In this document: in pieces, positions 38,436 to 49,211 of the stretch
How positions within the stretch are numbered: the stretch's first letter is position 1
How the letters are laid out: the number at the start of each line of letters is the position of its first letter
Position numbers and translations under genes: made by a program
Assembly (NCBI RefSeq): GCF_013337685.1
Contig: NZ_SUQN01000007.1
Location: 1-64,000, forward strand
Length of the DNA: 64,000 nt
Source: Citrobacter gillenii
Lineage (GTDB): Bacteria > Pseudomonadota > Gammaproteobacteria > Enterobacterales > Enterobacteriaceae
Direction: 5' to 3'
Notes under the pieces: generated by a model
What the model was told of the DNA's origin: nothing
The model's database searches: none
The model's input: only the letters and a program-made list of their open reading frames with translations

Positions 38436-39809
38436 GTGGATCATTTGCCTATATTTTGTCAACTACGTGACCGCGACTGCTTGATCGTCGGCGGTGGTGA
38501 TGTCGCAGAACGCAAAGCGCGGTTACTGCTGGAAGCAGGCGCCCGTTTAACGGTTAATGCGCTAGCGTTTATTCCACAGTTCACCGTATGGGCAAATGAA
38601 GGCATGCTGACGCTGGTTGAGGGGCCGTTTGACGAAGCCCTGCTCGACTCCTGCTGGCTGGCGATCGCCGCCACCGATGACGATGCCGTCAACCTTCGCG
38701 TCAGCAACGCCGCTGAATCACGTCGCATCTTCTGTAACGTGGTCGACGCCCCAAAAGCGGCCAGTTTCATCATGCCCTCCATTATTGACCGTTCACCACT
38801 GATGGTGGCGGTCTCCTCTGGCGGCACCTCTCCTGTTCTGGCACGACTGCTGCGTGAAAGGCTCGAATCCGTGTTGCCACAGCATCTGGGCCAGGTCGCG
38901 CAGTATGCAGGACAGCTGCGTTCCCGGGTGAAAAAGCAGTTCGCCAGTATGGGTGAACGTCGCCGCTTCTGGGAAAAGCTGTTTGTTAACGACAGGCTGG
39001 CGCAGTCTCTGGCAAACGACGATCGGCAGGCAATAGAAGAAACGACCGAGCAGATGCTCAGCGAACCGCTGGACCATCGTGGCGAAGTAGTGCTGGTTGG
39101 TGCCGGTCCAGGCGATGCCGGACTGCTGACGCTGAAAGGGCTACAACAGATCCAGCAGGCCGATGTCGTGGTGTATGACCGCCTGGTTTCCGATGACATC
39201 ATGAACCTTGTTCGTCGCGATGCCGATCGTATTTTCGTCGGCAAGCGTGCGGGTTATCACTGCGTACCGCAGGAAGAGATCAACCAGATCCTGCTAAACC
39301 AGGCGAAACAGGGCAAACGCGTAGTGCGCCTGAAAGGCGGCGACCCGTTCATCTTTGGTCGCGGTGGCGAAGAGCTGGAAACCCTGTGCCACGAAGGTAT
39401 CCCGTTCTCTGTTGTTCCCGGTATTACCGCGGCGTCCGGCTGTTCTGCCTATTCCGGCATTCCGCTGACGCATCGTGATTACGCCCAGAGCGTACGCCTG
39501 GTCACCGGACACCTGAAGACCGGCGGCGAGCTGGACTGGGAAAACCTGGCAGCAGAAAAACAGACGCTGGTGTTCTATATGGGGCTGAATCAGGCGGCCA
39601 CTATCCAGGAAAAATTGATCGCGTTTGGGATGCCAGTAGACATGCCGGTTGCGCTGGTCGAAAACGGGACCTCCGTGAAACAGCGCGTTGTCAATGGTGT
39701 ACTGACGCAACTCGGTGAACTGGCGCAACAGGTGGAAAGCCCGGCGCTGATCATTGTTGGTCGCGTGGTTGGCCTGCGCGATAAGCTGAACTGGTTCTCA
39801 AACCATTAA
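38436..39809 (+). CDS. cysG: Siroheme synthase CysG (multifunctional)
   Basis: CysG makes siroheme from uroporphyrinogen III; siroheme is the cofactor of NirB and sulfite reductase. The 457-residue fusion has an N-terminal dehydrogenase/ferrochelatase ([19 protein letters not shown] near 12-30; [15 protein letters not shown] near 128) and a C-terminal SUMT methyltransferase ([15 protein letters not shown] near 222; [13 protein letters not shown] near 302). The start codon is GTG with AAGGGG upstream, as in E. coli. It closes the nirBDC-cysG operon and supplies the cofactor where it is needed. Confidence 0.97.
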   Translation: MDHLPIFCQLRDRDCLIVGGGDVAERKARLLLEAGARLTVNALAFIPQFTVWANEGMLTLVEGPFDEALLDSCWLAIAATDDDAVNLRVSNAAESRRIFCNVVDAPKAASFIMPSIIDRSPLMVAVSSGGTSPVLARLLRERLESVLPQHLGQVAQYAGQLRSRVKKQFASMGERRRFWEKLFVNDRLAQSLANDDRQAIEETTEQMLSEPLDHRGEVVLVGAGPGDAGLLTLKGLQQIQQADVVVYDRLVSDDIMNLVRRDADRIFVGKRAGYHCVPQEEINQILLNQAKQGKRVVRLKGGDPFIFGRGGEELETLCHEGIPFSVVPGITAASGCSAYSGIPLTHRDYAQSVRLVTGHLKTGGELDWENLAAEKQTLVFYMGLNQAATIQEKLIAFGMPVDMPVALVENGTSVKQRVVNGVLTQLGELAQQVESPALIIVGRVVGLRDKLNWFSNH

Positions 39810-39815
39810 TATTCA

Positions 39816-39848
39816 GGCGCTATGTTTTCTGCATAGCGCCGTCTTTTG
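39816..39848 (+). terminator. Terminator of the nir-cysG operon
   Basis: GGCGCTATG-TTTTCTG-CATAGCGCC followed by GTCTTTTG makes a 9 bp stem with a T-rich tail, 7 bp after the cysG stop. Confidence 0.8.
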
Positions 39849-40049
39849 ATTACTCTTCCAGTCATTATCCTTCATCTTTACTCATCATCAATTATTATTA
39901 TTTAAAAATTCTTAAACCTACTATTAAGTTAAAAGAACAAGTAATAACTTCCTGGTCGCGTTATATATAGCAAGCTTAATTCACTACGTGTTTTTCGAAG
40001 CATATGGAATTGGCATACTGATATTTTATTGATTGATAGGGATTATTAA

Positions 40050-40217
40050 ATGAAAAACATGCTTAAAGCTGCTGCAGTATTGCTGGCTCTCTCCACATTG
40101 ACTGCCTGCACCGGTAGCGTTCAGAACAAAAACAAGACCTGTGATTACGATTATTTTCTGCACCCAGCCATTTCTATTTCTAAAATCATTGGCGGCTGCG
40201 GTGACACTGCGCTGTAA
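40050..40217 (+). CDS. yhfL: Small lipoprotein YhfL
   Basis: This 55-residue predicted lipoprotein begins MKNMLKAAAVLLALSTLTAC. The lipobox LTAC puts the lipidated cysteine at residue 20, leaving a mature peptide of 36 residues. Its C-terminal block HPAISISKIIGGCG is conserved with E. coli YhfL. It was found by direct translation. AGGGA lies 8 bases before the ATG. An AT-rich 200 bp region upstream probably holds its promoter. A large bidirectional terminator follows. Its function is unknown. Confidence 0.88.
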   Translation: MKNMLKAAAVLLALSTLTACTGSVQNKNKTCDYDYFLHPAISISKIIGGCGDTAL

Positions 40218-40242
40218 TTATTTATATTCCGTATAAATATAT

Positions 40243-40303
40243 AAAGCCGGGTTATCTCCCATGCCGTTATAATATTAAACAGTATGGGAGATAATCCGGC
40301 TTT
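40243..40303. terminator. Bidirectional terminator between yhfL and trpS
   Basis: Two 20-base arms (40243-40262 and 40284-40303) are complementary except for one G-U pair, with a 21 nt loop. The A-rich and T-rich ends (AAAGCCGG / CCGGCTTTT) allow termination in both directions. Confidence 0.85.
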
Positions 40304-40323
40304 TATTTTAGCCGTACGTTACA

Positions 40324-41328
40324 TTACGGCTTCGCAACAAATCCAATTGCTTCATACACCGCTTTCAGTGTTTCTGCTGCGCGCGCACTGGCTTTTTCTG
40401 CACCATCTTTCATCACTTGCTGCAAGAAGGCTTCATCGTTACGGAAACGGTGGTAACGTTCCTGAAGCTCAGTCAACATACCGGAAACGGCATCGGCAAC
40501 TTCACCCTTCAGGTGGCCATACATCTTGCCTTCAAAGTGCTGCTCCAGTTCTGGGATGCTCTTACCCGTTACGGCAGAGAGAATATCCAGCAAGTTGGCA
40601 ACACCCGCTTTATTCTGCACATCGTAACGAACAACTGGCGGCTCATCGGAATCCGTCATGGCGCGTTTGATTTTCTTCACCACAGATTTCGGATCTTCCA
40701 ACAGGCCGATCACGTTGTTGCGGTTGTCATCCGACTTAGACATTTTCTTCGTCGGCTCCAGCAGGGACATCACGCGCGCACCGGATTTCGGAATAAACGG
40801 CTCAGGCACTTTGAAGATGTCACCATACAGTGCGTTAAAACGCTGGGCGACGTCACGGCTCAGTTCCAGGTGCTGTTTCTGATCTTCCCCTACCGGTACC
40901 AGATTGGTCTGGTACAGCAGAATATCGGCTGCCATCAGTACCGGGTAGTCGAACAGACCGGCATTGATGTTTTCAGCGTAACGGGAAGATTTATCTTTGA
41001 ACTGGGTCATGCGGCTCAGTTCACCAAAATAGGTGTAGCAGTTCAGCGCCCAGCCTAACTGTGCATGTTCCGGCACGTGGGACTGAACGAAAATGGTGCT
41101 TTTCTCAGGATCGATACCACACGCCAGATACAGCGCCAGCGTATTCAGCGTAGCATTACGCAGCTTCTGCGCGTCCTGGCGGACGGTGATAGCATGCTGG
41201 TCCACGATACAGTAGATGCAGTGGTAATCATCCTGCATGTTTACCCATTGACGCAGCGCACCCATATAGTTGCCAATGGTCAATTCACCTGAGGGCTGTG
41301 CGCCACTAAAAACGATGGGCTTAGTCAT
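40324..41328 (-). CDS. trpS: Tryptophanyl-tRNA synthetase
   Basis: TrpS is a class I synthetase that charges tRNA-Trp in the cytosol. The 334-residue product matches the E. coli length. The HIGH-like motif is within [12 protein letters not shown] (about 11-22) and the KMSKS loop is KKMSKSDDN (about 193-201). It overlaps gph by 8 bp and ends the aroK-to-trpS same-strand cluster. Confidence 0.97.
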   Translation of the reverse strand: MTKPIVFSGAQPSGELTIGNYMGALRQWVNMQDDYHCIYCIVDQHAITVRQDAQKLRNATLNTLALYLACGIDPEKSTIFVQSHVPEHAQLGWALNCYTYFGELSRMTQFKDKSSRYAENINAGLFDYPVLMAADILLYQTNLVPVGEDQKQHLELSRDVAQRFNALYGDIFKVPEPFIPKSGARVMSLLEPTKKMSKSDDNRNNVIGLLEDPKSVVKKIKRAMTDSDEPPVVRYDVQNKAGVANLLDILSAVTGKSIPELEQHFEGKMYGHLKGEVADAVSGMLTELQERYHRFRNDEAFLQQVMKDGAEKASARAAETLKAVYEAIGFVAKP

Positions 41329-42079
41329 TTTTCAATTCCTGATTTTCGCTATGCGGAAGCCCGAGTGCGGGCAGAAGGTCATTAATGCTGTCATATATTA
41401 CATCCGGCTGGCTGAGGTCGATCCCTTCACCGTAGTTATACCCATACGTAAGACCAACCGAAGGACAGCCAGCGGCTTTTGCCGCCTGAATATCATTGCG
41501 CGAATCACCCACAAAGAGCAATTTTTCAGGCGCAATCCCCATACGTGAGGCCACTAGCAGCAGCGGATCGGGATGCGGTTTTTTATTTTTCACGTCGTCA
41601 CCGCCGATGACCACACTAAAATACTTGGCGATGTCCAGTGCGTTAAGCAGCGGTGCCACAAACGGTGTCGGCTTGTTGGTTACCAGACCTAACGGCAGGC
41701 CTTTCGCATACAGCGCGCCCAGCGTATCGGCAACGTGGGGAAATAAGAACGTCCCTTCTTCGGCAACATCACCGTAATAGCGGTCAAACAGCTTACGTAA
41801 AATACGCACCTGCTCAACGGCAGGAATGTCGTCATCGATGGGCGGTTTGCCCGTCGTTTTACGCAGCGTAGCGCGCTCAAGGCGAGCCCAGGTGAGTGCA
41901 CGCTCCATCAATACATCTGCGCCATTACCAATCCAGGTAATCACACGTTCTTCGCCTGCAGTGGGTAATTCCAGCGCGTACAGCGCCATATCCACTGCGG
42001 CGGCTAATCCCGGCGCGCTATCAACCAGCGTACCGTCGAGGTCAAAAGCTACGCCCCGAATATCCTGAAATTTATCCAT
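41321..42079 (-). CDS. gph: Phosphoglycolate phosphatase Gph
   Basis: Gph removes 2-phosphoglycolate, formed chiefly during repair of oxidised DNA ends. The 252-residue HAD phosphatase has motif [11 protein letters not shown] (about 12-21), motif II LVTNKP (about 135) and motif [13 protein letters not shown] (about 190). It overlaps rpe and trpS by 8 bp each, a compact coupled set. Confidence 0.96.
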   Translation of the reverse strand: MDKFQDIRGVAFDLDGTLVDSAPGLAAAVDMALYALELPTAGEERVITWIGNGADVLMERALTWARLERATLRKTTGKPPIDDDIPAVEQVRILRKLFDRYYGDVAEEGTFLFPHVADTLGALYAKGLPLGLVTNKPTPFVAPLLNALDIAKYFSVVIGGDDVKNKKPHPDPLLLVASRMGIAPEKLLFVGDSRNDIQAAKAAGCPSVGLTYGYNYGEGIDLSQPDVIYDSINDLLPALGLPHSENQELKND

Positions 42080-42749
42080 GACTTACCTTCGCCAGTTCAT
42101 GGCGCATTTCATCAATGACTTTTTTGTAGTCAGGTTGGTCGAAAATCGCGGAACCTGCGACAAACATATCCGCACCCGCTGCGGCGATTTCGCCGATATT
42201 GTTCACCTTAACGCCGCCATCAACTTCCAGACGAATGTCATAGCCAGACTCATCAATACGACGGCGGACTTCACGCAGTTTTTCCAGCGTTTGCGGAATG
42301 AAAGATTGGCCGCCAAAACCGGGGTTAACGGACATCAGCAGGATCACATCCAGCTTATCCATAACGTAGTCCAGGTAGCTCAGCGGCGTGGCCGGGTTGA
42401 ACACCAGGCCCGCTTTACAGCCATTCTCTTTGATCAGCTGTAAGGTGCGATCGACGTGTTCGGAGGCTTCCGGGTGAAAAGTAATGATGCTGGCGCCAGC
42501 GGCAGCGAAGTCCGGGATAATACGGTCAACCGGCTTCACCATCAGATGCACATCAATAGGGGCGGTAATCCCATAATTGCGTAGCGATTTCAGTACCATC
42601 GGCCCGATAGTCAGGTTAGGTACATAATGGTTGTCCATGACGTCGAAGTGCACGACATCGGCACCGGCGGCCAGAACGCTCGCGGTGTCCTCACCCAGGC
42701 GGGCAAAATCAGCCGACAGAATTGAGGGGGCAATCAAATACTGTTTCAT
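42072..42749 (-). CDS. rpe: Ribulose-phosphate 3-epimerase Rpe
   Basis: Rpe interconverts ribulose 5-phosphate and xylulose 5-phosphate in the pentose phosphate pathway. The 225-residue TIM barrel shows [15 protein letters not shown] (about 7-21), [13 protein letters not shown] (about 33-45, metal ligands), VHLMV and VDGGVK near 177. It is 17 bp downstream of dam and overlaps gph. Confidence 0.97.
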   Translation of the reverse strand: MKQYLIAPSILSADFARLGEDTASVLAAGADVVHFDVMDNHYVPNLTIGPMVLKSLRNYGITAPIDVHLMVKPVDRIIPDFAAAGASIITFHPEASEHVDRTLQLIKENGCKAGLVFNPATPLSYLDYVMDKLDVILLMSVNPGFGGQSFIPQTLEKLREVRRRIDESGYDIRLEVDGGVKVNNIGEIAAAGADMFVAGSAIFDQPDYKKVIDEMRHELAKVSHG

Positions 42750-42766
42750 CCGCTTCTCCTTGAGAA

Positions 42767-43603
42767 TTATTTTTTCGCAGGCGTTACGACTCCTGGTTTG
42801 TACAGAGCCAGCAGTTCATTCACCTTTTTACGTGTGCCGCCGTTGCTGCTTATACTGCGCCGCACTTTTACCTGAAAATGCTTCGCCGCTCGGTACCACT
42901 CGCGCGTATCGGGCGTGTCATGGTTCGAAATTAACACCGGGATCTGCTTACTGACCAGCTTTTCTGCCATTTCGGCCAGATGCGCCTGCTCTTTCGGGCT
43001 AAAGCTATTGGTGTGATACGCGGTGAAATTCGCCGTCGCCGACAGCGGCGCATAAGGCGGGTCGCAATAAACCACAGAGTTGATATCAGCACGCTCCATG
43101 CACTCTTCATAGGAGAGGCAATGAAACTCTGCATTCTGCGCTTTTTCGGCAAAATGATACAACTCTGCTTCCGGGAAGTAGGGTTTTTTATAACGGCCAA
43201 ACGGCACGTTAAATTCGCCACGCAGGTTGTACCGACACAGGCCGTTGTAACCAAAACGGTTGAGGTATAAGAACAGTACCGCACGTCGGAACGGATCCTG
43301 GCTGGCGTTAAATTCTGTCCGAAACTGATAGTACACCTCAGACTGATTGGTCTCAGGGACAAACAGCTCGCGCGAAGCCTGCACATACTCATCGGTACGC
43401 GACTTCACGATGTTATAGAGACTGATGAGGTCGCTGTTGATATCGGCAAGAATATAACGAGAAAAGTCGGTGTTGAGGAACACCGACCCTGCACCCACGA
43501 AGGGTTCGACAAGACATTCGCCCTGAGGCAAATGCCGTTTGATATCATCAAGCAGGGGGTATTTTCCCCCTGCCCACTTCAGAAAAGCGCGATTTTTTTT
43601 CAT
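42767..43603 (-). CDS. dam: DNA adenine methyltransferase Dam
   Basis: Dam methylates adenine in GATC and so guides mismatch repair, SeqA-controlled replication timing and some promoters. The 278-residue alpha-group N6 methylase has [12 protein letters not shown] and the SAM motif [12 protein letters not shown] (about 34-45) and the catalytic DPPY in [10 protein letters not shown] (about 178-187). Length equals E. coli Dam. It lies in the conserved aroKB-damX-dam-rpe-gph-trpS order. Many of its sites occur here, including two in a CRP palindrome at 32985. Confidence 0.97.
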   Translation of the reverse strand: MKKNRAFLKWAGGKYPLLDDIKRHLPQGECLVEPFVGAGSVFLNTDFSRYILADINSDLISLYNIVKSRTDEYVQASRELFVPETNQSEVYYQFRTEFNASQDPFRRAVLFLYLNRFGYNGLCRYNLRGEFNVPFGRYKKPYFPEAELYHFAEKAQNAEFHCLSYEECMERADINSVVYCDPPYAPLSATANFTAYHTNSFSPKEQAHLAEMAEKLVSKQIPVLISNHDTPDTREWYRAAKHFQVKVRRSISSNGGTRKKVNELLALYKPGVVTPAKK

Positions 43604-43720
43604 GCTGACTAACTAATTACACCTTCTCCGGCTGTGGAGAAAGCTCCGACAGCATCCTGCGCTTTAGTCTTTGTCCCGCAATTGGGCGAAACATCAAACC
43701 ATTGCAGAACATATCCTATC

Positions 43721-45031
43721 TTACTTCAGATCGGCCTGAACCTGATGCAGCGGTTTCGCCCACGGGTTTTTCGCCTGAATGTCGGCTGGCAACGTAGACA
43801 CCGCACGTTTTGCATCGTCTTTAGATGCATATACACCCGTCACCAGAACATACCACGGTTGACCGTTACGCGTCGTCTGATACACCACGTAGTTCTTCAG
43901 GTTCTCTTTCTTCGCCCAACCGTTCAGGTTGTCGTAGTTAGAAGAACTGCTGAGCTGCAGAGTGTAATGACTGGACGGCGCTGATTTTAACGCCCCAACA
44001 TTACCTGCCGTTTTTGCTCCGCCCGCTACAGGCGTTGCCGCAGTTGGCGCAGGAGTAGCAGTCTGCGCAGGTGTGGTGGTACTGACGGTTGCTTTAGGCT
44101 CAGCTGTCGCTTTTGGCGCAGTCGTTGCCGCAGGTGCTTTGGTCGTAGTAACCGGTGCAGTCACTGGCGCAGTCGGTTCAGTGCGCTTCGCCTGGGCAAC
44201 AGGTTTTGGCTCTGTCGGCGTTGCTTTCACGGTCGTCTGCGGTTTGCTCTTCGGCTCAATAACGGCCTGTTTGCGTTCCGGACGCGCAGTCGCGTGACGC
44301 TCAGCAGGCTCCGTTGTTGCAGGACGCGCCGTAGTGCCATTGCGAACAGGTGCAACGGTAGCAGGTTCGGTTGGCAGCGTGGAGTTCACAACCACGTTGT
44401 TCACCTGTTCCTGACCTTGCGGTTGCGTCAGGGCATTATTCAGATCGCCCTGAACTTCAACACGCTGTTGACCTTCAGCGGCAACAGGTGCTTGCCCCTG
44501 AGTTGGCGTAGAAGAAATTGGCGGCAGAGAAACATCCTGCTGCGCATTGCCAGCCGGTTGCTCAGCAGTCGTTGCAGGCTGAGTGGTGCTCGCCTGATCG
44601 GTCGCGCTATTGCCAGAAAGATCGATACTCTTCTCGCCAGACGCCGTCTGATCGCTGGAAGAGGGAGATGAGGGGGCTTTCAACGCTGAACCGATGCCGA
44701 CTATCAACAGCAGCAGCACCAGTACCCCCACACCCATCATCATATATTGACGAGAGGCAGGTTTGCTGGCGGCCTTCTTACGCTTACGCGGACGGCGTTC
44801 TACACGCTCTTCATCCACGGTATCGTCATCAGATTCATAGTCTTCTTCAATGTCTTGCTCTTCGTCACGTTCTTTACGCGCGCGCGCTGGACGACGATCG
44901 TCAGTATCCAGATCAACATCATCAAAATTGATTTGCGGCTCATTATCGCGTTCAGACGATTGACGAGAACGACCAGTACGACGATCGCTGGGATCGGGTT
45001 TCAGCTCGTCTTCTGGTTTGAATTCATCCAT
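43721..45031 (-). CDS. damX: Cell division protein DamX (SPOR domain)
   Basis: DamX is an inner-membrane septal-ring protein that binds denuded peptidoglycan at the division site. The 436-residue product has an acidic/charged cytosolic N terminus (about 1-90), one membrane segment ([19 protein letters not shown], about 96-114) and a long Pro/Thr/Ala/Gln-rich periplasmic linker. A C-terminal SPOR domain (about 355-430, [20 protein letters not shown]) closes it. The linker is low-complexity and is expected to vary between genera. It lies between aroB and dam. Confidence 0.95.
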   Translation of the reverse strand: MDEFKPEDELKPDPSDRRTGRSRQSSERDNEPQINFDDVDLDTDDRRPARARKERDEEQDIEEDYESDDDTVDEERVERRPRKRKKAASKPASRQYMMMGVGVLVLLLLIVGIGSALKAPSSPSSSDQTASGEKSIDLSGNSATDQASTTQPATTAEQPAGNAQQDVSLPPISSTPTQGQAPVAAEGQQRVEVQGDLNNALTQPQGQEQVNNVVVNSTLPTEPATVAPVRNGTTARPATTEPAERHATARPERKQAVIEPKSKPQTTVKATPTEPKPVAQAKRTEPTAPVTAPVTTTKAPAATTAPKATAEPKATVSTTTPAQTATPAPTAATPVAGGAKTAGNVGALKSAPSSHYTLQLSSSSNYDNLNGWAKKENLKNYVVYQTTRNGQPWYVLVTGVYASKDDAKRAVSTLPADIQAKNPWAKPLHQVQADLK

Positions 45032-45127
45032 TTAACACCCCACTCAAAGGTTAATGCTTACGACGTTGCACATAACCTGAAGCTAAAAGACTTACGCCTT
45101 ACAACGCAAGCCGGACCTTTCTTGTTG

Positions 45128-46216
45128 TTACGCCTGCTGGCAATCAGCAATAGCGTTAAGAACCACCTCGTGCGACACTCCGCCGCGCACTTCACTCTTC
45201 CCTATTGCCAACGGAAGCACTAAACGCATCTCCCCCGCCAACACTTTTTTATCTCGCAGCATGTGCGGTAAATAGGCCTGAGTGGACATCTCACGTGGTC
45301 CATCAACCGGTAAGCCTGCCCGCTTCAGCAGCGTAATGATGCGCTGCGTGTCCGCGGAGCAAAACTGACCCAGACGTTCTGACGTACGAGCAGCCATTAC
45401 CATACCTGCGGCCACCGCTTCACCATGTAACCAATTGCCATAACCCATTTCAGCTTCGATTGCATGGCCAAACGTATGTCCCAGATTCAGTAAAGCACGT
45501 AAGCCCATTTCGCGCTCGTCTGCTGCGACAACTTCTGCCTTCAGCTCACAACAACGGCGGATACAGTACGCCATTGCCGGACCGTCCAGATGCAGTAATG
45601 CGTCCAGATTGTCTTCCAGCCAGCTGAAAAATTCACCGTCAAGGATGATGCCGTATTTGATCACTTCCGCCAGACCCGACGCCAGTTCACGCGCAGGAAG
45701 CGTTTTCAGACAGTCGAGGTCCACCACCACGGAAGCGGGTTGGTAAAAAGCACCAATCATGTTCTTGCCGAGGGGATGGTTTACGGCGGTTTTGCCGCCA
45801 ACGGAGGAATCAACCTGCGACAACAGCGTTGTCGGAACTTGAATAAAACGTACGCCGCGCTGATAGCTGGCGGCTGCAAAACCGGTAAGATCGCCAATCA
45901 CGCCGCCGCCAAGAGCAACCAACGTGGTATCGCGACCGTGCGGTTTTTGCAGTAATGCTGTGAATACCGTATCCAGCACCGTCAGGCTTTTATACTGCTC
46001 GCCGTCGGGAAGGATGACGCTATCAACATTAACACCCGCCTGTTCAAGTACGCCGCGAATCTTATCGAGATAAAGGGGAGCCAGGGTTTCGTTGGTCACC
46101 AACATAACCTGATCGCCCGATTTCAGCGGTAAGAATGAAGCCGGCTCATTAAACAAACCAGCCGCGATGGTGATAGGGTAACTACGTTCCCCGAGAGTGA
46201 CTGTAATCCTCTCCAT
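45128..46216 (-). CDS. aroB: 3-dehydroquinate synthase AroB
   Basis: AroB is the second enzyme of the shikimate pathway and forms dehydroquinate from DAHP with NAD and a metal ion. The 362-residue product shows DGEQYKSL (about 81-88), the NAD-binding [16 protein letters not shown] (about 103-118), [20 protein letters not shown] (about 132-151) and the metal-ligand helix [12 protein letters not shown]. It lies 55 bp downstream of aroK in the same direction. Confidence 0.97.
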   Translation of the reverse strand: MERITVTLGERSYPITIAAGLFNEPASFLPLKSGDQVMLVTNETLAPLYLDKIRGVLEQAGVNVDSVILPDGEQYKSLTVLDTVFTALLQKPHGRDTTLVALGGGVIGDLTGFAAASYQRGVRFIQVPTTLLSQVDSSVGGKTAVNHPLGKNMIGAFYQPASVVVDLDCLKTLPARELASGLAEVIKYGIILDGEFFSWLEDNLDALLHLDGPAMAYCIRRCCELKAEVVAADEREMGLRALLNLGHTFGHAIEAEMGYGNWLHGEAVAAGMVMAARTSERLGQFCSADTQRIITLLKRAGLPVDGPREMSTQAYLPHMLRDKKVLAGEMRLVLPLAIGKSEVRGGVSHEVVLNAIADCQQA

Positions 46217-46271
46217 GACGCGACATCCACCTTAGTTACTTGTACCCGCAGACGAGTGTATTAAGCCAGAA

Positions 46272-46793
46272 TCAGTTGCTTTCCAACATATGAATAATCT
46301 GGTTTGCCACGACTTTAGCGCTCTGATCATCGGTGCGAATGGTCACGTCAGCAATCTCTTCATACAGAGGATTGCGTTCGTCAGCCAACGCTTCCAGAAC
46401 TTCGCGAGGCGGTGATTCTACCTGCAGCAGTGGGCGTTTCTTGTCGCGTTGAGTTCGCGCAAGTTGTTTTTCAATTGTCGTTTCAAGATAGACCACGACG
46501 CCACGCGCGGAAAGACGGTTACGTGTTTCACGTGATTTAACAGAGCCACCGCCAGTTGCCAGCACAATACCCTGTTTTTCCGTCAACTCGTTGATGACTT
46601 TTTCTTCGCGATCGCGGAAGCCGTCTTCACCTTCTACATCGAAGACCCAGCCCACATCAGCTCCGGTTCGTTTCTCAATCTCTTGATCAGAATCGTAAAA
46701 TTCCATATTGAGTTGTTGAGCTAACTGGCGCCCAATAGTGCTTTTTCCGGCACCCATAGGCCCAACCAGAAAGATATTGCGTTTCTCTGCCAT
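46272..46793 (-). CDS. aroK: Shikimate kinase I AroK
   Basis: AroK phosphorylates shikimate with ATP. The 173-residue NMP-kinase-like protein has the P-loop [11 protein letters not shown] (about 11-21), the shikimate-binding [11 protein letters not shown] (about 34-44) and ATGGGSV (about 79-85). It heads the aroK-aroB-damX-dam-rpe-gph-trpS cluster. The ribosome binding site is weak. A possible short leader ORF lies 20 bp upstream at 46813-46863. Confidence 0.97.
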   Translation of the reverse strand: MAEKRNIFLVGPMGAGKSTIGRQLAQQLNMEFYDSDQEIEKRTGADVGWVFDVEGEDGFRDREEKVINELTEKQGIVLATGGGSVKSRETRNRLSARGVVVYLETTIEKQLARTQRDKKRPLLQVESPPREVLEALADERNPLYEEIADVTIRTDDQSAKVVANQIIHMLESN

Positions 46794-47196
46794 TTTTTCG
46801 GTACTACTAAGACTATTCGTTAATGGTAAACCCGCTTCGCAGACACTCAGCGCAGCAGGACATGAACTGAAACCTCATAAGATATTGCGAGAGTCAGACT
46901 GAAAATTATCTCAATACTCAAGCGGGTTTGGCAACTGAATAAATCACCAAACCTTTCGCATTTCTGGTCGTGGCAGGCGTATTGCCCTGCAAACATCAGG
47001 CCTGGCAACGAATCGCACGGCCAAATGACGCCAAATCAACCCATGACACACCACCAGAAAGGCAAAGCGTATTACCGGTGCACAAGTAAAGAAAACGACC
47101 GACGCTCAAATCGGTACTCCTTGTATGCTAAATACACCCGCACGTCAAATTTCTGAAACATGTCCAGTGCAAAAACAACGGCTTTTCATGCATAAA
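46794..47196 (-). other. 403 bp non-coding region between hofQ and aroK
   Basis: No full gene is seen. It should hold the promoter(s) of the aroK cluster. It contains a widely spaced inverted repeat (AAACCCGCTT at 46828-46837 and AAGCGGGTTT at 46920-46929) that brackets the possible 16-codon leader ORF at 46813-46863. No clear terminator for hofQ was recognised. Confidence 0.5.
46813..46863 (-). CDS. Possible 16-residue cysteine-rich leader peptide upstream of aroK
   Basis: An ATG (complement of 46861-46863) preceded by GAGG nine bases upstream opens a reading frame encoding [16 protein letters not shown], ending TAG 19 bp before the aroK ATG. The ORF has a better ribosome site than aroK itself. 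Part of it (AAGCGGGTTT) pairs with an upstream repeat. Translation is unproven; the ORF is short enough to be chance. Confidence 0.3.
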   Translation of the reverse strand: MSCCAECLRSGFTINE

Positions 47197-48435
47197 TTAT
47201 TCGCTCGAGACCAGTCTGGGCGTGATAAAAACCACTAACTCGCGCCGCTCATCCTCTTTACCGTCATGGCGAAATAAATATCCAAGCCAGGGGATATCGC
47301 CTAACAACGGCACGCTGTCCGCCGCAGATTTATTTTTATGCGAAAAAATCCCACCCAGCGCGATTGTCTCTCCGCTTTTTACCTCGACCTGCGTTTCAAT
47401 TTCCTGCTTATCGATAGCCAGTACTTCGCCATCCGCCTGCTGTAACACCTGCCCGGGGACATTCTGGCTGATATGCAACTTTAGTCTAATTCGCCCTTTT
47501 TGCAGCACGGTTGGCGTCACCTCCATTCCCAGTACGGCTTCTTTGAACTCAACGGACGTGGCTCCGCTTTCCCCGCTGGAGACCTGATAAGGGATCTCGC
47601 TGCCCTGCTTAATACTGGCAGGTTGCAGGTGAGAAGCCAGTAATCGTGGGCTGGCGATGATATCAAGCTGCTGTTTTTGCTCCAGTGCAGACAGCTCCAG
47701 TTCCAGTAGACGACCATTGATACGACCAATGTTAAACCCCACACGCGACGTCGCTGCGGACACAGAGAGATCGCTGGTCATTGTAGTGGCGTTGCCCACC
47801 GTCCCCGCTTGCGTGCCGTCGGCCAGCGACCATTTCACGCCCAACTCGTGTAGGCTTTTTTCGTTAATCGTCACAATGTGTGCCGCCAGTTCGACCTGTT
47901 CAACCGGCAAGTCCATCTGTGCCACCCACGTTTCCAGCGCCATCAGCGCAGGTTTGTTATCACGAAGCAGCAGTCGGTTCGTGCGTTTATCTACCGTCAT
48001 ACTGCCTTTGGCGCTCAGCAGTTTCTCACCCGCTTTTGCCAGATCGGTGGCGTCAGCGTACTGCAAAACAATGCTGCGATGTTCCAGCGGGAGACTGGCC
48101 TGCCGCCGCGCCTGCTCGATCTCCAGGCGTGCCACATTTTCATTCTGCCAGCCTACCGAATGCACATGCAGGATGCTCCCCTCCTGGCGCAACACCAGTC
48201 CGGCGCTTTTCACCACCGTCTGGAATGCCTGCTTCCACGGGACATCCGTCAGATGCAACGACATCACGCCGCTGACATCGGGCGAAATCACCAGATTTTT
48301 TCCTTCCTGCTCAGCCATCGCCTGCAATACCTGAACCACGGGAACATCATCCACCACCAGCGTCACGTTTGGCGCTTTTCCCGCCAGCACGCTGGGGATG
48401 ACGATCATCAGCACCACGGCTATCCATCGCTTCAT
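47197..48435 (-). CDS. hofQ: Outer-membrane secretin HofQ
   Basis: HofQ is a PilQ-like secretin thought to form the outer-membrane pore for DNA uptake as a nutrient source. The 412-residue product has a signal peptide (MKRWIAVVLMIVIPSVLAG). An STN/secretin N-domain (about 25-190) and the secretin domain (about 235-410, with GSEIPYQVSSGESGATSVEF and LPLLGDIPWLGYLFRHD-like end) follow. I start at ATG 48433-48435 with AAGGAGAAGG upstream. A 20-residue extension is rejected. It overlaps hofP by 89 bp, as in E. coli. Confidence 0.94.
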   Translation of the reverse strand: MKRWIAVVLMIVIPSVLAGKAPNVTLVVDDVPVVQVLQAMAEQEGKNLVISPDVSGVMSLHLTDVPWKQAFQTVVKSAGLVLRQEGSILHVHSVGWQNENVARLEIEQARRQASLPLEHRSIVLQYADATDLAKAGEKLLSAKGSMTVDKRTNRLLLRDNKPALMALETWVAQMDLPVEQVELAAHIVTINEKSLHELGVKWSLADGTQAGTVGNATTMTSDLSVSAATSRVGFNIGRINGRLLELELSALEQKQQLDIIASPRLLASHLQPASIKQGSEIPYQVSSGESGATSVEFKEAVLGMEVTPTVLQKGRIRLKLHISQNVPGQVLQQADGEVLAIDKQEIETQVEVKSGETIALGGIFSHKNKSAADSVPLLGDIPWLGYLFRHDGKEDERRELVVFITPRLVSSE

Positions 48436-48751
48436 GCCCTTCTCCTTGTCGTTGCCACTGCCAGCGTGACGGCTCACAGTCTTTACCCATCTCAATAGTT
48501 ATGCTTTGTGCCGAGATATGAGAAACCGTCCATCCCCCCTTCAGCGCCTCATGCAATTCGATCCGCCGCCATGTATTTTTACTATCCTGAACCAGGCCAA
48601 TCAGGCGCCCTCCCCGACTTACCGCGCCTTGATAACGCCACGTCGACAGCTCAGTAGTATGGCAACGATCCTCCGGCGGCTGGAAAGGATCACGCATCCC
48701 GGTCAGTATCAGCAGGCTAATCCCCACCAACAGTCCACGCTTAACCGTCAT
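48347..48751 (-). CDS. hofP: PilP-like protein HofP
   Basis: This 134-residue predicted periplasmic or membrane-attached protein of the DNA-uptake set has an N-terminal hydrophobic segment (MTVKRGLLVGISLLILTG). It shows the PilP-like phrase RDPFQPPED near residue 20 and WRYQGAV. Sequence conservation to E. coli is only moderate, but length and place agree. It overlaps both hofQ (89 bp) and hofO (11 bp). Confidence 0.88.
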   Translation of the reverse strand: MTVKRGLLVGISLLILTGMRDPFQPPEDRCHTTELSTWRYQGAVSRGGRLIGLVQDSKNTWRRIELHEALKGGWTVSHISAQSITIEMGKDCEPSRWQWQRQGEGHEAMDSRGADDRHPQRAGGKSAKRDAGGG

Positions 48752-49211
48752 TCAGGCGCTCCAGCTGCAGTGTTAGCATCAGCTCGGCATTCTCCAGGTG
48801 AAGAGAAAAACCGTTGACCTGCATCCCCCGTTCCGCCAGCCGGACAAACAATGCTGGAACAGCATCCCAGGCGGGCTTCAGCGTCATCTCCCCGCCCTGT
48901 GCAGAAGGCTGCCAGTGAGTCAGGCGTGAAAGCGGAGTCTGAAAATCCAGAGCGGAAAAAGGCATCGTATTCTCGTCATTAGCCCAAAGTGTGGGGTCAG
49001 CCGGTGTAACCAGTTGGTACAGATTCCGCCATTGCGCCTGGTTCGCCGCATGTTGCTGCCGCAGTTCCTCCCGTTGTACGTTCCATTCTTGCCGTAGCGG
49101 ATAAAGCAGGCACAACATGACCATCAGCGCCATGGTGACACTCCAGCCACCCCAGCAGACGATTCGACAACGCGGCGACAAGGCCAGCCAACGATCACAG
49201 AGTACGTTCAT
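48741..49211 (-). CDS. hofO: PilO-like protein HofO
   Basis: This 156-residue inner-membrane protein has one N-terminal membrane segment (about residues 18-38, VCWGGWSVTMALMVMLCLLY), a short coiled coil and a periplasmic domain with PFSALDFQTPLSRL. It corresponds to PilO of type IV pilus alignment complexes. It is a little longer than E. coli HofO (146) and strongly diverged. It overlaps hofN by 17 bp and hofP by 11 bp. Confidence 0.87.
   Translation of the reverse strand: MNVLCDRWLALSPRCRIVCWGGWSVTMALMVMLCLLYPLRQEWNVQREELRQQHAANQAQWRNLYQLVTPADPTLWANDENTMPFSALDFQTPLSRLTHWQPSAQGGEMTLKPAWDAVPALFVRLAERGMQVNGFSLHLENAELMLTLQLERLNDG

Noticed and set aside
38459-39244. 261-codon minus-strand frame opposite cysG
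   Set aside because: Antisense shadow of cysG; Ser/Arg/Thr-rich composition typical of a complementary frame.
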